A stretch of DNA of 64,000 bases from Betaproteobacteria bacterium (GTDB taxonomy: Bacteria > Pseudomonadota > Gammaproteobacteria > Burkholderiales > Burkholderiaceae): assembly GCA_947453825.1 (NCBI GenBank), contig CANGHN010000008.1, positions 1-64,000 on the forward strand. The letters are read 5' to 3'. A program made the translations under genes and the position numbers. Positions 21,564 to 31,660 of this stretch are shown piece by piece (positions within the stretch are counted from its first letter, which is position 1; each line of letters begins with the position of its first letter). Under the pieces are notes generated by a model, which worked only from the letters and a program-made list of their open reading frames with translations, was not told the DNA's origin and ran no database searches.

Positions 21564-22541
21564 ATGAAAAAAATTCGCCTTGTTTATCAGGTGCTCGCCA
21601 TCATTGGATTTGCATTGACAGCGCAACTCGCAAATGCACAAGCTTTTCCAGATCGCCCCATTACTCTGGTGGTTCCAAACCCACCTGGTGGTCTAGTAGA
21701 TACCTCTGCAAGACTTTTGAGTGAGCCTTTGACTCGGGTCATTGGTCAGCCAGTGATTGTGGATAACAAGCCAGGTGCAAGCGGTAATACTGCTTATCAG
21801 TATGTTGCTAAAGCCAAGCCGGATGGCTATACCTTGCTAATTTCTTATTCTGGCTATCACGTTGGTAATCCAGCCTTAATGGATAAGTTACCTTGGGACC
21901 CTATTAAAGATTTTTCACCCATTGCATTGCTAACAGTGTCGACTAACGTTATTGCAGTCCATCCTTCGGTACCCGTCAATAACTTAAAAGAATTCATTGC
22001 TTATGCCAAAGCGCATCCTGGAAAGTTAAATTACGCTTCGCAAGGCAATGGATCTGTTTCTCATATTGGTACTGAAATTTTTAAACAAACAACGGGTATC
22101 GATATGGTCCATGTTCCTTACAAAGGATCAGGACCTGCGATTCAGGATGTACTAGCAGGGCAAGTTCAGGTGTTTATAAGTACGCCACCTTCTTTGATGC
22201 AGCATATTCAAAGCGGCAAACTCAAGGGCTTGGCAGTGACTGGTAAAAATCGTCACCCAGGTATTCCGAATGTGCCGACTACCGCAGAAGCTGGTCTACC
22301 ATCATTCCAGCTGGAGTCTTGGGTTGCCTTATACGCACCAGCAGGAACTCCAGCTCCGGTCATTACCAAGCTAACGGATTCAGTAAAGCAGAGCTTGGCT
22401 TTGCCAGAGGTAAAAGAGCGAGCTGATGCTGCAGGCGTGGAGTTACGTTATCTCACTCCAGCCGCAACGGATGCGATGTTAAAGAAAGAGTTGCCATATT
22501 GGAATAAGGCAATTAAAGCGGCCAACATTACGCTCGATTAA
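21564..22541 (+). CDS. Tripartite tricarboxylate transporter substrate-binding protein (TctC/Bug)
   Basis: Periplasmic binding protein of the Bug family, very numerous in Burkholderiales. A signal peptide (about residues 1-25, ending ALTAQLANAQA) precedes the family start FPDRPITLVVPNPPGG. Later hallmarks are DNKPGASGNTAYQYVAKAKPDGYTLL (partly) and VPYKGSGPAIQDVLAGQVQ. A good ribosome site (GAGGAG) precedes ATG 21564. No TctA/TctB membrane genes are adjacent, so it may be an orphan receptor; the ligand is unknown. 325 aa. Confidence 0.93.
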   Translation: MKKIRLVYQVLAIIGFALTAQLANAQAFPDRPITLVVPNPPGGLVDTSARLLSEPLTRVIGQPVIVDNKPGASGNTAYQYVAKAKPDGYTLLISYSGYHVGNPALMDKLPWDPIKDFSPIALLTVSTNVIAVHPSVPVNNLKEFIAYAKAHPGKLNYASQGNGSVSHIGTEIFKQTTGIDMVHVPYKGSGPAIQDVLAGQVQVFISTPPSLMQHIQSGKLKGLAVTGKNRHPGIPNVPTTAEAGLPSFQLESWVALYAPAGTPAPVITKLTDSVKQSLALPEVKERADAAGVELRYLTPAATDAMLKKELPYWNKAIKAANITLD

Positions 22542-22550
22542 ATCGAATGC

Positions 22551-23861
22551 CTAAGCTTGGTCTCGCAAAACGGGATCAGGCAGGGCAAGCGCAAAGGCCC
22601 TAGCCACACTTAATAAAAAGTGGTCTTTACCTGGTCCTGCAATCAATTGCACTCCAACTGGTAGACCATTGGGGCCACTGGTAATATTTAAATTAATGCA
22701 GGGTAATCCAAGCATGGTCCAGCCGCGACAGAATATAGGATCGCCAGTACCATCTTTAATGGTCGGCGCTTCACCAACAGCGCTTGGTGCGATCAAAATA
22801 TCTACTTCATCGCTAAACAATTGCGCTACAGAGACTATAGCGCGTTGTGCAAGTAAAAGATCTTTGCTGTATTGCTCATAAGTGAGGGCACTTCCTTCAG
22901 CCAGTTGTTTGATGAGTTGAGGGCTGAGTTTTTTAGTAAAGTGTTCGCGCTCAAAACTGAGGCTACGAGACATCTCAGAAAGCATAATGCGGGATTGAGC
23001 TTGGCTCAGACCATCACATGCTTTAGGAAGTTTGATATCTCCAATTACACCTTTGCAAATAGATTCTGCCGCATGACGGGCAAGCGCTAAGGCATTGGCA
23101 GTCTCTTTTTGCGCGCTAGACCAATTCGCTGTTTTGCAAATGCCGATACGGGGCTTGTTGTGTAAATCTTTGACCTTGGCTAATTGGTGATCGCCACTCA
23201 TCGCGGCTACGCCCAGAGCAACATCTTCAACGGTACGCCCGAAACAACCCATAGTATCTAGTGAGATGGCAAGACTTTTGACGCCCGCAATGCTAATTTT
23301 TCCAAGACTAGGTTTAAAACCAACAACACCACAAAATGCAGCAGGGCGAATAATAGAACCAGCAGTTTGACTACCCGTAGCCAAAGGAATCATGAAGTCT
23401 GCAACGGCTGCTGCTGAGCCACTTGATGATCCACCGGGAGTATGTTTGCTGTTATGAGGGTTGGTTGTTGCCGCACTCTTAAAGGTTGCAAATTCTGTTG
23501 TGACCGTTTTTCCTAAGATGATACCGCCAGCTTGACGCATAAGCGCAATAGACACTGCATCTGTACGGGGGTAGTTTTTAGCGTAAATGGGTGAGCCATA
23601 GGCGGTAGGTAGATCGTAGGTGTCATAGAGATCTTTGACTCCGATTGGTAAGCCATGCAGCAAGCCCGTAATGGCTCCCTTATCGAGTTCTTTGGCTCTG
23701 GCTAGGGCATTCTCCTTGCCAAGGCTTACCCAAGCCTTTACGGTACTCTCTCTTTGTCCGATACGGTCTAAGCAGGAGAGCAATAAGTGAGTCGCCTTGA
23801 TTTCACGCCGGGCAAGGGCTTTTACTGCTTGGGTGGCACTCAGGCTTTCTAGATCTCTCAT
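22551..23861 (-). CDS. Amidase (amidase-signature family)
   Basis: 436-aa amidase-signature enzyme. The Ser-cisSer-Lys triad is visible as the Lys of GLPIGVKDLYDT (near residue 76), the Ser of TPGGSSSGSAAAVAD (near 145) and the nucleophilic Ser of GSQTAGSIIRPAAFCG (near 169). No GatB/GatC partner is nearby and the sequence lacks obvious GatA context, so I read it as a stand-alone amidase of unknown substrate. It converges on the TctC-type gene with nine bases between stops. Confidence 0.88.
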   Translation of the reverse strand: MRDLESLSATQAVKALARREIKATHLLLSCLDRIGQRESTVKAWVSLGKENALARAKELDKGAITGLLHGLPIGVKDLYDTYDLPTAYGSPIYAKNYPRTDAVSIALMRQAGGIILGKTVTTEFATFKSAATTNPHNSKHTPGGSSSGSAAAVADFMIPLATGSQTAGSIIRPAAFCGVVGFKPSLGKISIAGVKSLAISLDTMGCFGRTVEDVALGVAAMSGDHQLAKVKDLHNKPRIGICKTANWSSAQKETANALALARHAAESICKGVIGDIKLPKACDGLSQAQSRIMLSEMSRSLSFEREHFTKKLSPQLIKQLAEGSALTYEQYSKDLLLAQRAIVSVAQLFSDEVDILIAPSAVGEAPTIKDGTGDPIFCRGWTMLGLPCINLNITSGPNGLPVGVQLIAGPGKDHFLLSVARAFALALPDPVLRDQA

Positions 23862-23943
23862 TGCATCATTTTACTTTTGGTGGCGTATGATCGCAATTTA
23901 GCGTTTTTTATCACCTTCAATACAGCAAAAGATAAGCTCACAG

Positions 23944-24606
23944 ATGAAGCAACATTCAGTCCGAGAAACCTGGTTGCAGGATGCCGTAAAGCATCTCGAG
24001 CCCGTGTTTTCAAAAGCCGGTTACGCCATTCCACCAGTCAGAGTTTCTTGTGGATTTCCTGCATCAAGTAGTCCTAGAACAACCCTAGGCCAATGTTGGC
24101 CCCGTGAGCGCTCTGGTGGGGGAGTTAATGAGATCTTTATTTCTCCAAAATTAGACGACCCAGTCCAGCTTCTCGATACCCTGGTTCATGAGCTGTGTCA
24201 TGCGGTAGATGACTGTTTTAGTGGTCATGGTGAAGATTTCAAGGGGATCGCGCAAACAGTCGGCCTTGAGGGTCCAGCTAGGATGGCCCATGCCACGGAG
24301 GAGCTCACTGTTAAGCTCACGATGATCAGCCAGGAGTTAGGCCCATATCCCCATCAAGCGATCGTTTTTCCGCCTCCAAGACCCAGTAACGCCAGCAGGA
24401 GCAAGGCTAAATGCGGTCAATGCGGGTATGAGGTCACTTTGCTTAAAAAATGGGCTAGTTATGGTGCCCCAATCTGCCCAAAAGACAATATTCGCATGCT
24501 GGAGGCAGAACCCGAGAATATTGAAAATACCGCTGGCTATGACAGCGAATCGGTAGGCAAGGGTGTTAAAAAAGCCCCAGATGAAGTGCGTCGCGCCATT
24601 AGCTAA
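23944..24606 (+). CDS. SprT-like zinc metalloprotein
   Basis: 220 aa. HELCH at residues 82-86 with a third His at about 95 (SGHGEDF) forms a zincin site as in the SprT-like domain. A zinc-ribbon (KCGQCGYE, then ICPKDN) follows in the C-terminal half. SprT-like proteins include DNA-protein crosslink proteases and poorly defined bacterial members, so the function here is not known. It is divergent from the amidase gene (82 bp between starts) and is followed 70 bp later by the dehydrogenase gene. Confidence 0.85.
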   Translation: MKQHSVRETWLQDAVKHLEPVFSKAGYAIPPVRVSCGFPASSSPRTTLGQCWPRERSGGGVNEIFISPKLDDPVQLLDTLVHELCHAVDDCFSGHGEDFKGIAQTVGLEGPARMAHATEELTVKLTMISQELGPYPHQAIVFPPPRPSNASRSKAKCGQCGYEVTLLKKWASYGAPICPKDNIRMLEAEPENIENTAGYDSESVGKGVKKAPDEVRRAIS

Positions 24607-24676
24607 TTGGGCTCAAAAGCCCGATATAACGGTAAAATTTTGAATTCACAAAACCATTGATAGAGACCTACCAGAC

Positions 24677-25768
24677 ATGAATGCCAAAAAAATCTTTAAG
24701 AATCCCAGAATCGCCGTGATCCCTGGTGATGGAATCGGTAAAGAAGTGATTCCTGAAGGTGTACGTGCTTTAGAAGTCGCTAACCGCAAGTTTGGAATTG
24801 GTATGCAATTTGACCATTTCGATTTTGCTAGCTGTGACTATTACCAAAAGCACGGCAAGATGATGCCCAATGATTGGTTTGATATTTTGATGAAATATGA
24901 CGCCATCTTTTTTGGCGCAGTTGGCATGCCTAATATTATTCCGGATCATGTCTCTTTATGGGGTAGCTTGATTCAGTTCCGTCGCGGTTTTGACCAGTAT
25001 GTAAATTTGCGCCCCGTCCGTCTATTGCCTGGTGTGCCATGTCCTTTGGCAAATCGTAAGCCTGGCGATATTGATTTCTTTGTGGTGCGTGAAAATACTG
25101 AAGGTGAATACTCCAGTGTTGGCGGCAGAATGTTCCCTGATAGCGATCGTGAGTTTGTCATTCAGGAATCGATCTTTACTAGACAAGGTACGGACCGAAT
25201 TTTGCAGTATGCCTATGATTTGGCGCAAAGCCGTCCTAAGAAGCACCTGACCTCTGCCACAAAATCGAATGGTATTGCCATCACCATGCCTTACTGGGAT
25301 GAGCGCGTAGAAGCGATGTCTAAGAAGTTTGCAGATGTTAGAACAGACAAATATCACATTGATATTTTGGCTGCTCAATTTGTGATGAATCCAGATCGTT
25401 TTGATGTGGTGGTTGCAAGTAATCTATTTGGCGATATCTTGTCCGATTTAGGTCCGGCTTGTACTGGCACTATTGCTGTTGCTCCCTCTGGAAGTATTAA
25501 TCCAGAGGGCAAATTTCCATCACTATTTGAGCCGGTTCATGGCTCAGCGCCTGATATCTACGGCAAGATGATTGCAAATCCGATTGGGCAAATCTGGAGT
25601 GGTGCAATGATGCTAGATCACCTGGGCTATCCAGAGGCTGGCAAAGCTATTTTTACTGCAATTGAAAAAGTTCTAGCAGCAGGTCCTGGGCATGCTCCGT
25701 TGACTCCGGATATTGGTGGCAATGCGAAGACAGATGATTTGGGTAAAGCGATTGCAGCCGCAATCTAA
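24677..25768 (+). CDS. Tartrate / D-malate-type dehydrogenase
   Basis: 363-aa beta-decarboxylating dehydrogenase related to isopropylmalate and isocitrate dehydrogenases. IAVIPGDGIGKEV starts the fold. GSLIQFRRGFDQYVNLRPVR and FFVVRENTEGEYSSVGG fit the TtuC/DmlA branch (tartrate or D-malate dehydrogenase) better than LeuB. The metal-binding Asp region SNLFGDILSDLGP and the loop EPVHGSAPDI are intact. Substrate choice among tartrate, D-malate and related acids cannot be settled from sequence. Confidence 0.85.
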   Translation: MNAKKIFKNPRIAVIPGDGIGKEVIPEGVRALEVANRKFGIGMQFDHFDFASCDYYQKHGKMMPNDWFDILMKYDAIFFGAVGMPNIIPDHVSLWGSLIQFRRGFDQYVNLRPVRLLPGVPCPLANRKPGDIDFFVVRENTEGEYSSVGGRMFPDSDREFVIQESIFTRQGTDRILQYAYDLAQSRPKKHLTSATKSNGIAITMPYWDERVEAMSKKFADVRTDKYHIDILAAQFVMNPDRFDVVVASNLFGDILSDLGPACTGTIAVAPSGSINPEGKFPSLFEPVHGSAPDIYGKMIANPIGQIWSGAMMLDHLGYPEAGKAIFTAIEKVLAAGPGHAPLTPDIGGNAKTDDLGKAIAAAI

Positions 25769-25792
25769 AACTGATTTCAGCAAGGGTGTCTA

Positions 25793-27850
25793 GTGGCTCA
25801 GCCATACGCACCCTTGATTGCGCAGATGTTGCAGGATTTTCAGGGGCAACGACTTGAATCTGCGCAACGTATGGCGCAGTCCATACTTCGAATCAATCCA
25901 AAAGATTTAGTAGCGCTCCAGATTTATGGCCTATCTTTGGCCATGCAAAATAGGGTTGCTGAAGCTGTTCCGCCTTTAGCGAAGGCCTCTGAATTAGATC
26001 CTAAGAATGTCGAGCTCTTAGCCAATTTAGCTAAGGCTCAACATGGCGCTCATTTGTATCAAGAAGCCAGCGCCTCATACGAAAAACTCAATCGAGCATT
26101 ACCCAATAACGCCCAGATTCTGACGGATATGGGAACATCTTATGCTAAATCAAGGCATTATGAAAAAGCGTCTGTGTGCTATGACCGCGCTATAGAGTTA
26201 CAAGGAAATTATTTTTTAGCTTGGTCTAATCGCGGCAATCTTCTTGCTGATCAAGGTTTTCCTGCACAAGCAGTTGCTAGTTATGAAAAAGCACTCAATC
26301 TCAATCCTGAATATGCCGAAGCCTGGACTAATTTAGGAAATGCTTTTTTTGATCTGGGCCGTTTTGACGATGCCCGTTTAGCCCATGAAAGGGCGCTGGC
26401 AATTAATTCTCAGTATGGCGAGGCTTGGTCTAATTACGGTAATTCGCTGTTAGAGCTTAAGCAGGGGGAAGGGGCCCTGAAAAGCTATCAAACTGCCTAT
26501 GGTCTGGTGCCGCAGCATCCATTTCTGCTGGGGCAGTTGCTCAATGCTTTTGCCAATAACTGTGATTGGGAATGCAGCGAACCTATGATGCTAAAAGCTC
26601 TAGAAGCAGTTACACAAGCGAAGCCTGCTATTGCACCATTTATTTGTTTACAAACCCCAGCATCGTTGGCAATACAGAAGCAGTGTGCTCAGACTTATAT
26701 ACGCGAGCGTATTTTTCACGGCGATCCAAAGCCGTTCGTAGGCGAGCCTTACAACGCTCAACGCAAAATACGTATTGGCTATTTTTCTTCAGACTTCAAA
26801 GAGCATCCCGTAGGTATTTTGATGGAAAACCTCATCCGCTTACATGACCGATCTCAGTTTGAGGTTTATGGATTCTTTTTAAACCCTAAGTCGGGCGATG
26901 CACTTGAGAGTAGATTGACTGAGTCATTTGATAAGACGGTTGATCTTTTTGGCTTAAATGATCAAGATGCCCAGCGCTTGGTTCTTGAAACACCGCTTGA
27001 TATTGCAATAGATTTGAATGGGCATACTGCTAGCGCTAGAACAGGCTTATTTGCCCGAAAAGTAGCGCCAATACAGATCAATTATTTGGGTTACGCCGGC
27101 ACATCTGGAGCTAATTTTTATCAGTACATTATTGCCGATTCAGTTGCGATTCCACCGGCGCATCAAGAGCATTACACCGAGAAAGTTTTGTATTTACCGA
27201 ATTCCTTTTTTCCAGTAGACACCTTAATTAGTCCACAAGAGTTTGGGCCTATGCCTACAAGAGCTAGCCAACAACTGCCTGAAAACGGTTTTGTATTTGC
27301 CTGTTTTAATAATGCATACAAGATTTCTTCACAAGTCTTTGATATTTGGATGAACTTGCTCAAAGAGACGCCGGGCAGTGTTTTATGGCTTTCTAAACAT
27401 TCACAAACAGCGATGAAGAATCTACAAGAAGCTGCTATCCAACATGGGGTTGATGCAGCGAGATTGGTCTTTGCTGCACGCGTACCTGGCAGAAAAGATC
27501 ATTTGAGTCGTTTACGTTTGGCTGATTTATTTTTAGATACTAGATACTTTAATGCCCATGCTACAGCCGCAGATGCCCTTTGGGCTGGTGTTCCTGTCTT
27601 GACAGTAATGGGGGATACCTTTGCTAGTAGGGTAGCTGCAAGCCAGCTAACTGCATTAGGTCTAGCGGAAATGATTGTCGATTCAGAGGCGGCTTACTTT
27701 GAGAAAGCGCTGTATTTAGGTAATCATCCGGATGTCGCGCAAGCATTAAAAACTCAGCTTAAGCAAAACCGAGATTTAGCGCCATTATTTAATACGCAGC
27801 AGTACGTTAAAGATCTAGAGTCCTTGTATCGACAAGTGCTGCAAGACTAG
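25793..27850 (+). CDS. TPR / O-GlcNAc-transferase-like protein
   Basis: 685 aa. The N-terminal 240 residues contain successive tetratricopeptide repeats (for example NPEYAEAWTNLGNAFFDLGR). The C-terminal half (about 300-680) matches the SPINDLY/OGT glycosyltransferase 41 domain: RIGYFSSDFKEHPVG, DIAIDLNGHTASAR, QINYLGYAGTSG, and DTRYFNAHATAADALWAGVPV. It probably transfers a sugar to protein or peptide acceptors in the cytoplasm. The start is GTG 25793 with AAGGGT upstream. Acceptors are unknown. Its stop lies one base from the convergent dnaQ stop. Confidence 0.85.
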   Translation: MAQPYAPLIAQMLQDFQGQRLESAQRMAQSILRINPKDLVALQIYGLSLAMQNRVAEAVPPLAKASELDPKNVELLANLAKAQHGAHLYQEASASYEKLNRALPNNAQILTDMGTSYAKSRHYEKASVCYDRAIELQGNYFLAWSNRGNLLADQGFPAQAVASYEKALNLNPEYAEAWTNLGNAFFDLGRFDDARLAHERALAINSQYGEAWSNYGNSLLELKQGEGALKSYQTAYGLVPQHPFLLGQLLNAFANNCDWECSEPMMLKALEAVTQAKPAIAPFICLQTPASLAIQKQCAQTYIRERIFHGDPKPFVGEPYNAQRKIRIGYFSSDFKEHPVGILMENLIRLHDRSQFEVYGFFLNPKSGDALESRLTESFDKTVDLFGLNDQDAQRLVLETPLDIAIDLNGHTASARTGLFARKVAPIQINYLGYAGTSGANFYQYIIADSVAIPPAHQEHYTEKVLYLPNSFFPVDTLISPQEFGPMPTRASQQLPENGFVFACFNNAYKISSQVFDIWMNLLKETPGSVLWLSKHSQTAMKNLQEAAIQHGVDAARLVFAARVPGRKDHLSRLRLADLFLDTRYFNAHATAADALWAGVPVLTVMGDTFASRVAASQLTALGLAEMIVDSEAAYFEKALYLGNHPDVAQALKTQLKQNRDLAPLFNTQQYVKDLESLYRQVLQD

Positions 27851-27851
27851 A

Positions 27852-28562
27852 TTAACTTGCTACGCTCATCGGACTCCAGATGGGATCCTTCTTGCTCGAT
27901 TTTGCGATCTCGGCCAAAATCTTTTCGTGTTGCTCTAATTCCTCAGCGCTAGCACTCATGACTTTTAAATTAATTGGAAGCGCCTTGGGATGACCGGAAG
28001 AGTCAGCTCCGACGGTGTAGTCAATCAAATCGATAGAAAGATCTTCTTGACCTCTTGTCATCGCTACATAGACTTCAGCGAGTAGTTGAGCGTCTAATAG
28101 AGCACCGTGAAGGGTGCGATGTTGATTGCTGATTGAAAAACGTTCACAAAGGGCATCTAAAGAATTGCGTTTCCCAGGAAACATCTGCCTTGCATCTAGC
28201 AGGGTATCGGTAATCTTGGATGCAAGATTTCTGAATGGAGGGCGCTTGAGGAGCGCAAATTCATTATCGAGAAATCCTAAGTCAAAGGCTGCGTTATGAA
28301 TTACGATTTCTGCGCCATCAACAAACTCAATCAGTTGCTCAACAATGTTGCCAAAAACGGGTTTATCAGATAGAAATTCTCTTGACAGCCCATGAACTGC
28401 AAAGGCGCCAGCGTCAATATCGCGCTCTGGATTGATGTAGTAATGAAAGGTGCGATCAGTTAAGCGGCGACCAACCATCTCAACGCAACCAATTTCAATA
28501 ATTCGATCTCCAGTAGCTGGGTTAAGTCCGGTTGTTTCGGTATCGAGAATAACTTGGCGCAT
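27852..28562 (-). CDS. dnaQ: DNA polymerase III epsilon subunit (3'-5' exonuclease)
   Basis: Proofreading subunit of the replicative polymerase, 236 aa. The DEDDh exonuclease motifs are ExoI DTETTGL (Asp7, Glu9), ExoII HNAAFDLGFLDNEF and ExoIII HGALLDAQLLAEVY. The start codon overlaps the stop of the upstream RND gene by one base (TAATG), so the gene is probably read from the efflux operon transcript as well as, or instead of, a promoter of its own inside that gene. Confidence 0.95.
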   Translation of the reverse strand: MRQVILDTETTGLNPATGDRIIEIGCVEMVGRRLTDRTFHYYINPERDIDAGAFAVHGLSREFLSDKPVFGNIVEQLIEFVDGAEIVIHNAAFDLGFLDNEFALLKRPPFRNLASKITDTLLDARQMFPGKRNSLDALCERFSISNQHRTLHGALLDAQLLAEVYVAMTRGQEDLSIDLIDYTVGADSSGHPKALPINLKVMSASAEELEQHEKILAEIAKSSKKDPIWSPMSVAS

Positions 28563-31500
28563 TAAGTACCTTCAAGCACTGATGGTGGAATTTCCATTGG
28601 ACCATTACCGGCATATTTATCGAGGTATAGATAAATCACAGGAGTAATGATTAATGTGACAAATTGAGAGAAGATTAAGCCGCCAGCAACACTGATACCA
28701 AGAGGTTGCCTTAATTCTGCACCTGCGCCAATACCTAAGGCAATTGGCAGGGCGCCCATGAGAGCAGCAAAGGTGGTCATCATAATCGGGCGAAAACGCA
28801 GGATACAGGCTTCCCGAATCGCATTTTCAGGCGTCATACCTTGATTACGCTGAGCGTCTAAAGCAAAGTCGATCATCAAGATCGCATTTTTCTTCACAAT
28901 GCCAATTAAGAGCAATATACCAATTGATGCGACAACGGTTAACTCAAAGCCAAAAAGGCGTAAGGAAAGAATTGCTCCAATAGCGGCTGATGGCAAGCCA
29001 GCCAAAATCGTAAGAGGATGAATGTAGCTCTCGTAAAGCACCCCTAAGAGTATGTAAATCACGCCCAAAGCCGCAAAAATCAAAATCAACTGTCCAGACT
29101 GATTGCTCTTAAATACCGCAGCATCGCCGCCATAGCTGGTGATGATGGATGGAGGTAAGTCAATCTGCTTGGTGTATTCCTCAATCTTCTTTGTTGCATC
29201 ACCCAAAAATACGTCGGGGGCTAAGTTAAAAGAAAGTGTCACCGCAGGAATTTGGCCTTGATGGTTAACAGCTGTGGGGCCAATGGTACGAGTGAACGTT
29301 GCCAAACTAGACAGTGCAATCAGCTTGTCAGTGGCACGACCGCGTACAAAAATCTTATTTAAGTCTGCTTCAAATTGACGGTCCTCTTCTGAGGCCTCAA
29401 GAATAACGTAATAGGTATTAACTGGAGTATAGATAGTTGATACTTGTTTTTCACCATAAGAGGAGTAGAGCGCAGTTCGAATGTCAGAAATAGAAACACC
29501 CGCACTTGCTGCCTTCTCGCGATTAATATCAATTTTTACATTCAGACCCTTGAGTTGAGAGTCACTGGTAACATCTCGGAACATGGGATCAGCACGTAAC
29601 TTTTGCATGAGCTTATCAGCCCATTCATTGACGCCTTCAAAGCCAACGCTTTGTAAAATGAACTGATAGCGTGATTTACTGCTTTTACCGCCGAGCTGTA
29701 AGTTTTGTACAGGACGCATGTAGACCTGCAAGCCAGGCAATTCCCTAAACTTAGCTCGCAAGCCTTCCATGACCTTAGCCATCTTTTGTCGGGCAGCCTT
29801 ATCTTTCAAAATAATGAAGATACGACCAGTGTTGCTTCCGGAGCTTGCTCCACCGCCAACAACCGAGATAGAGCTGGCTACGTTAGGGTCGTTGTTCACT
29901 ATTTCAGCGGCGCGATCTTGAAGCGCAAGCATCGCTCTAAATGAGATATCTTCAGATGCTTCAGTGGTAGCTAGAATTTGCCCAATATCTTCCTCGGGGA
30001 AGAAGCCTTTTGGACTATTGATAAATAGCACAACAGTAATCACGAAAGTAGAGATTGCACCCCATAGCACTTTTTTACGATTACGCAGCGCTAAATCAAG
30101 GTAGTGAATATAGGTCTTGAGCATCCAATCAAAAAAACGATCAAACTTTTTATTAACTGCGTACTCTTTTGCATGCTGGCCAGGTTTTGGCAGGAATCGA
30201 CTGCAGAGCATTGGTACAACCGTAAGTGATACCACTGCCGATACTAGGATAGATAGAGAAACAACCACTGCAAATTCTCTAAAGAGCAGGCCAATAGGAC
30301 CTGCCATAAAGAATAGTGGGATAAATACCGCTACCAAAGAGATAGAAATGGAGATGATGGTAAACCCAACCTCTTTACTGCCTTTTAGAGAGGCTTTGAG
30401 AGGATCCATGCCATCTTCAATATGGCGCATGATGTTTTCTAGGACCACAATCGCGTCATCAACAACCAAGCCTACGGCCAGCGTAATACCTAAGAGCGAG
30501 ATGTTATCGAGGCTATAGCCCAGGAAGTAGAGCAGAAAGAATGCCCCGATCAAAGAGATCGGAAGACTGATCGAAGGAATTATTGTTGCAGAGATATGTT
30601 TTAGGAAGAGGAAGATCACTAACACAACCAACAGCACAGTTAGTGCTAGGGTGTAATTCACATCATGAATCGCTTCGATAATCGATAAAGAGCGGTCATT
30701 TAATAATGTGAGTCTTACGGACTCCGGCATTTGCTTTTGTAACTGTGGCAAAAGCTGTTTAACGGATTTAACAACCTCTACAGTATTGGCGCTGGGTTGA
30801 CGCAAAATCGCAATCGCAATCGAACGTTCACCATTAGCGGTAGCCAGCGTTTTCACATCTTCATAGCTCTCAGTAACATCCGCAATATCTTTTAAATAAA
30901 TAGGAAGACCATTTTTTTGGCTAATGATCAGATTGCCGAATTCCTCCGGCCTGACAAGCTGCGGATTAGCGTAAATCGTAATGGCCTGACGTGGTCCGTC
31001 TAAGATGCCAACTGGACTATTCCCATTAGATTTATTAATCGCAATTGCTACGTCATCCATCGTGAGATTGCGGTTGGCAAGTGCATCGGGATGAGCGCGG
31101 ACACGAACAGCGTAACGCTTAGCGCCATAGACTAATACTTGGGCAACACCGCTAATCGTCGATATATTGGGAGACAGTAAATTTTCAGCATAAGCGTTCA
31201 GGTCTGATAAGTTCACAGATGGTGAACTCAGTCGAACTACTAATACCGGGGTATCAGCAGGATTGACCTTGCGATATGACGGAGGAATAGTCATCTCAAT
31301 TGGGAGACGCTTTTGGGCTCGCAGCAAAGCTGCCTGTACGTCTACAGCAGCTTTATCAATGTCACGATCATTATTAAATTCCAAGGTAATGCTAGTGCTA
31401 CCTAAAAAGTTCGTTGAGCTGATGACGGAGATGCCGTCAATCGTCGAGAATTCTTTTTCAAGTGGAAGTGCAACTGCTGATGCCATATTTTCGGGAGAGG

Positions 31501-31660
31501 CACCAGGAAGGGATGCGCTAACCGAAATAATGGGTGAGTTAAAGCTAGGGAGCGCAGCAACCGGAATTTTTAAATAGGCAATAGTTCCTGCAACGACGGT
31601 TGCTATTGAAAGCAACACCGTCATTACGGGACGCCGAATACATAATTCGGAGAGCGTCAT
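28562..31660 (-). CDS. RND multidrug efflux transporter, permease subunit (HAE1 type)
   Basis: 1032-aa inner-membrane pump with the 12-helix, two-periplasmic-loop architecture of AcrB/MexF-like exporters. The N-terminus MTLSELCIRRPVMTVLLSIA is typical. The TM4 Asp pair of the proton relay lies in GLVVDDAIVVLENI, and the second half carries GLPSAAIGAILSLRLFGFEL and RPIMMTTFAALMGALPIALG. It overlaps the adaptor gene by four bases (ATGA) and dnaQ by one. No outer-membrane TolC-like gene is adjacent. Confidence 0.94.
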   Translation of the reverse strand: MTLSELCIRRPVMTVLLSIATVVAGTIAYLKIPVAALPSFNSPIISVSASLPGASPENMASAVALPLEKEFSTIDGISVISSTNFLGSTSITLEFNNDRDIDKAAVDVQAALLRAQKRLPIEMTIPPSYRKVNPADTPVLVVRLSSPSVNLSDLNAYAENLLSPNISTISGVAQVLVYGAKRYAVRVRAHPDALANRNLTMDDVAIAINKSNGNSPVGILDGPRQAITIYANPQLVRPEEFGNLIISQKNGLPIYLKDIADVTESYEDVKTLATANGERSIAIAILRQPSANTVEVVKSVKQLLPQLQKQMPESVRLTLLNDRSLSIIEAIHDVNYTLALTVLLVVLVIFLFLKHISATIIPSISLPISLIGAFFLLYFLGYSLDNISLLGITLAVGLVVDDAIVVLENIMRHIEDGMDPLKASLKGSKEVGFTIISISISLVAVFIPLFFMAGPIGLLFREFAVVVSLSILVSAVVSLTVVPMLCSRFLPKPGQHAKEYAVNKKFDRFFDWMLKTYIHYLDLALRNRKKVLWGAISTFVITVVLFINSPKGFFPEEDIGQILATTEASEDISFRAMLALQDRAAEIVNNDPNVASSISVVGGGASSGSNTGRIFIILKDKAARQKMAKVMEGLRAKFRELPGLQVYMRPVQNLQLGGKSSKSRYQFILQSVGFEGVNEWADKLMQKLRADPMFRDVTSDSQLKGLNVKIDINREKAASAGVSISDIRTALYSSYGEKQVSTIYTPVNTYYVILEASEEDRQFEADLNKIFVRGRATDKLIALSSLATFTRTIGPTAVNHQGQIPAVTLSFNLAPDVFLGDATKKIEEYTKQIDLPPSIITSYGGDAAVFKSNQSGQLILIFAALGVIYILLGVLYESYIHPLTILAGLPSAAIGAILSLRLFGFELTVVASIGILLLIGIVKKNAILMIDFALDAQRNQGMTPENAIREACILRFRPIMMTTFAALMGALPIALGIGAGAELRQPLGISVAGGLIFSQFVTLIITPVIYLYLDKYAGNGPMEIPPSVLEGT

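Noticed and set aside
30117..30518. 133-codon frame antisense to the RND pump gene
   Set aside because: Opposite a conserved membrane protein gene with no ribosome site or recognisable motif; a shadow frame.
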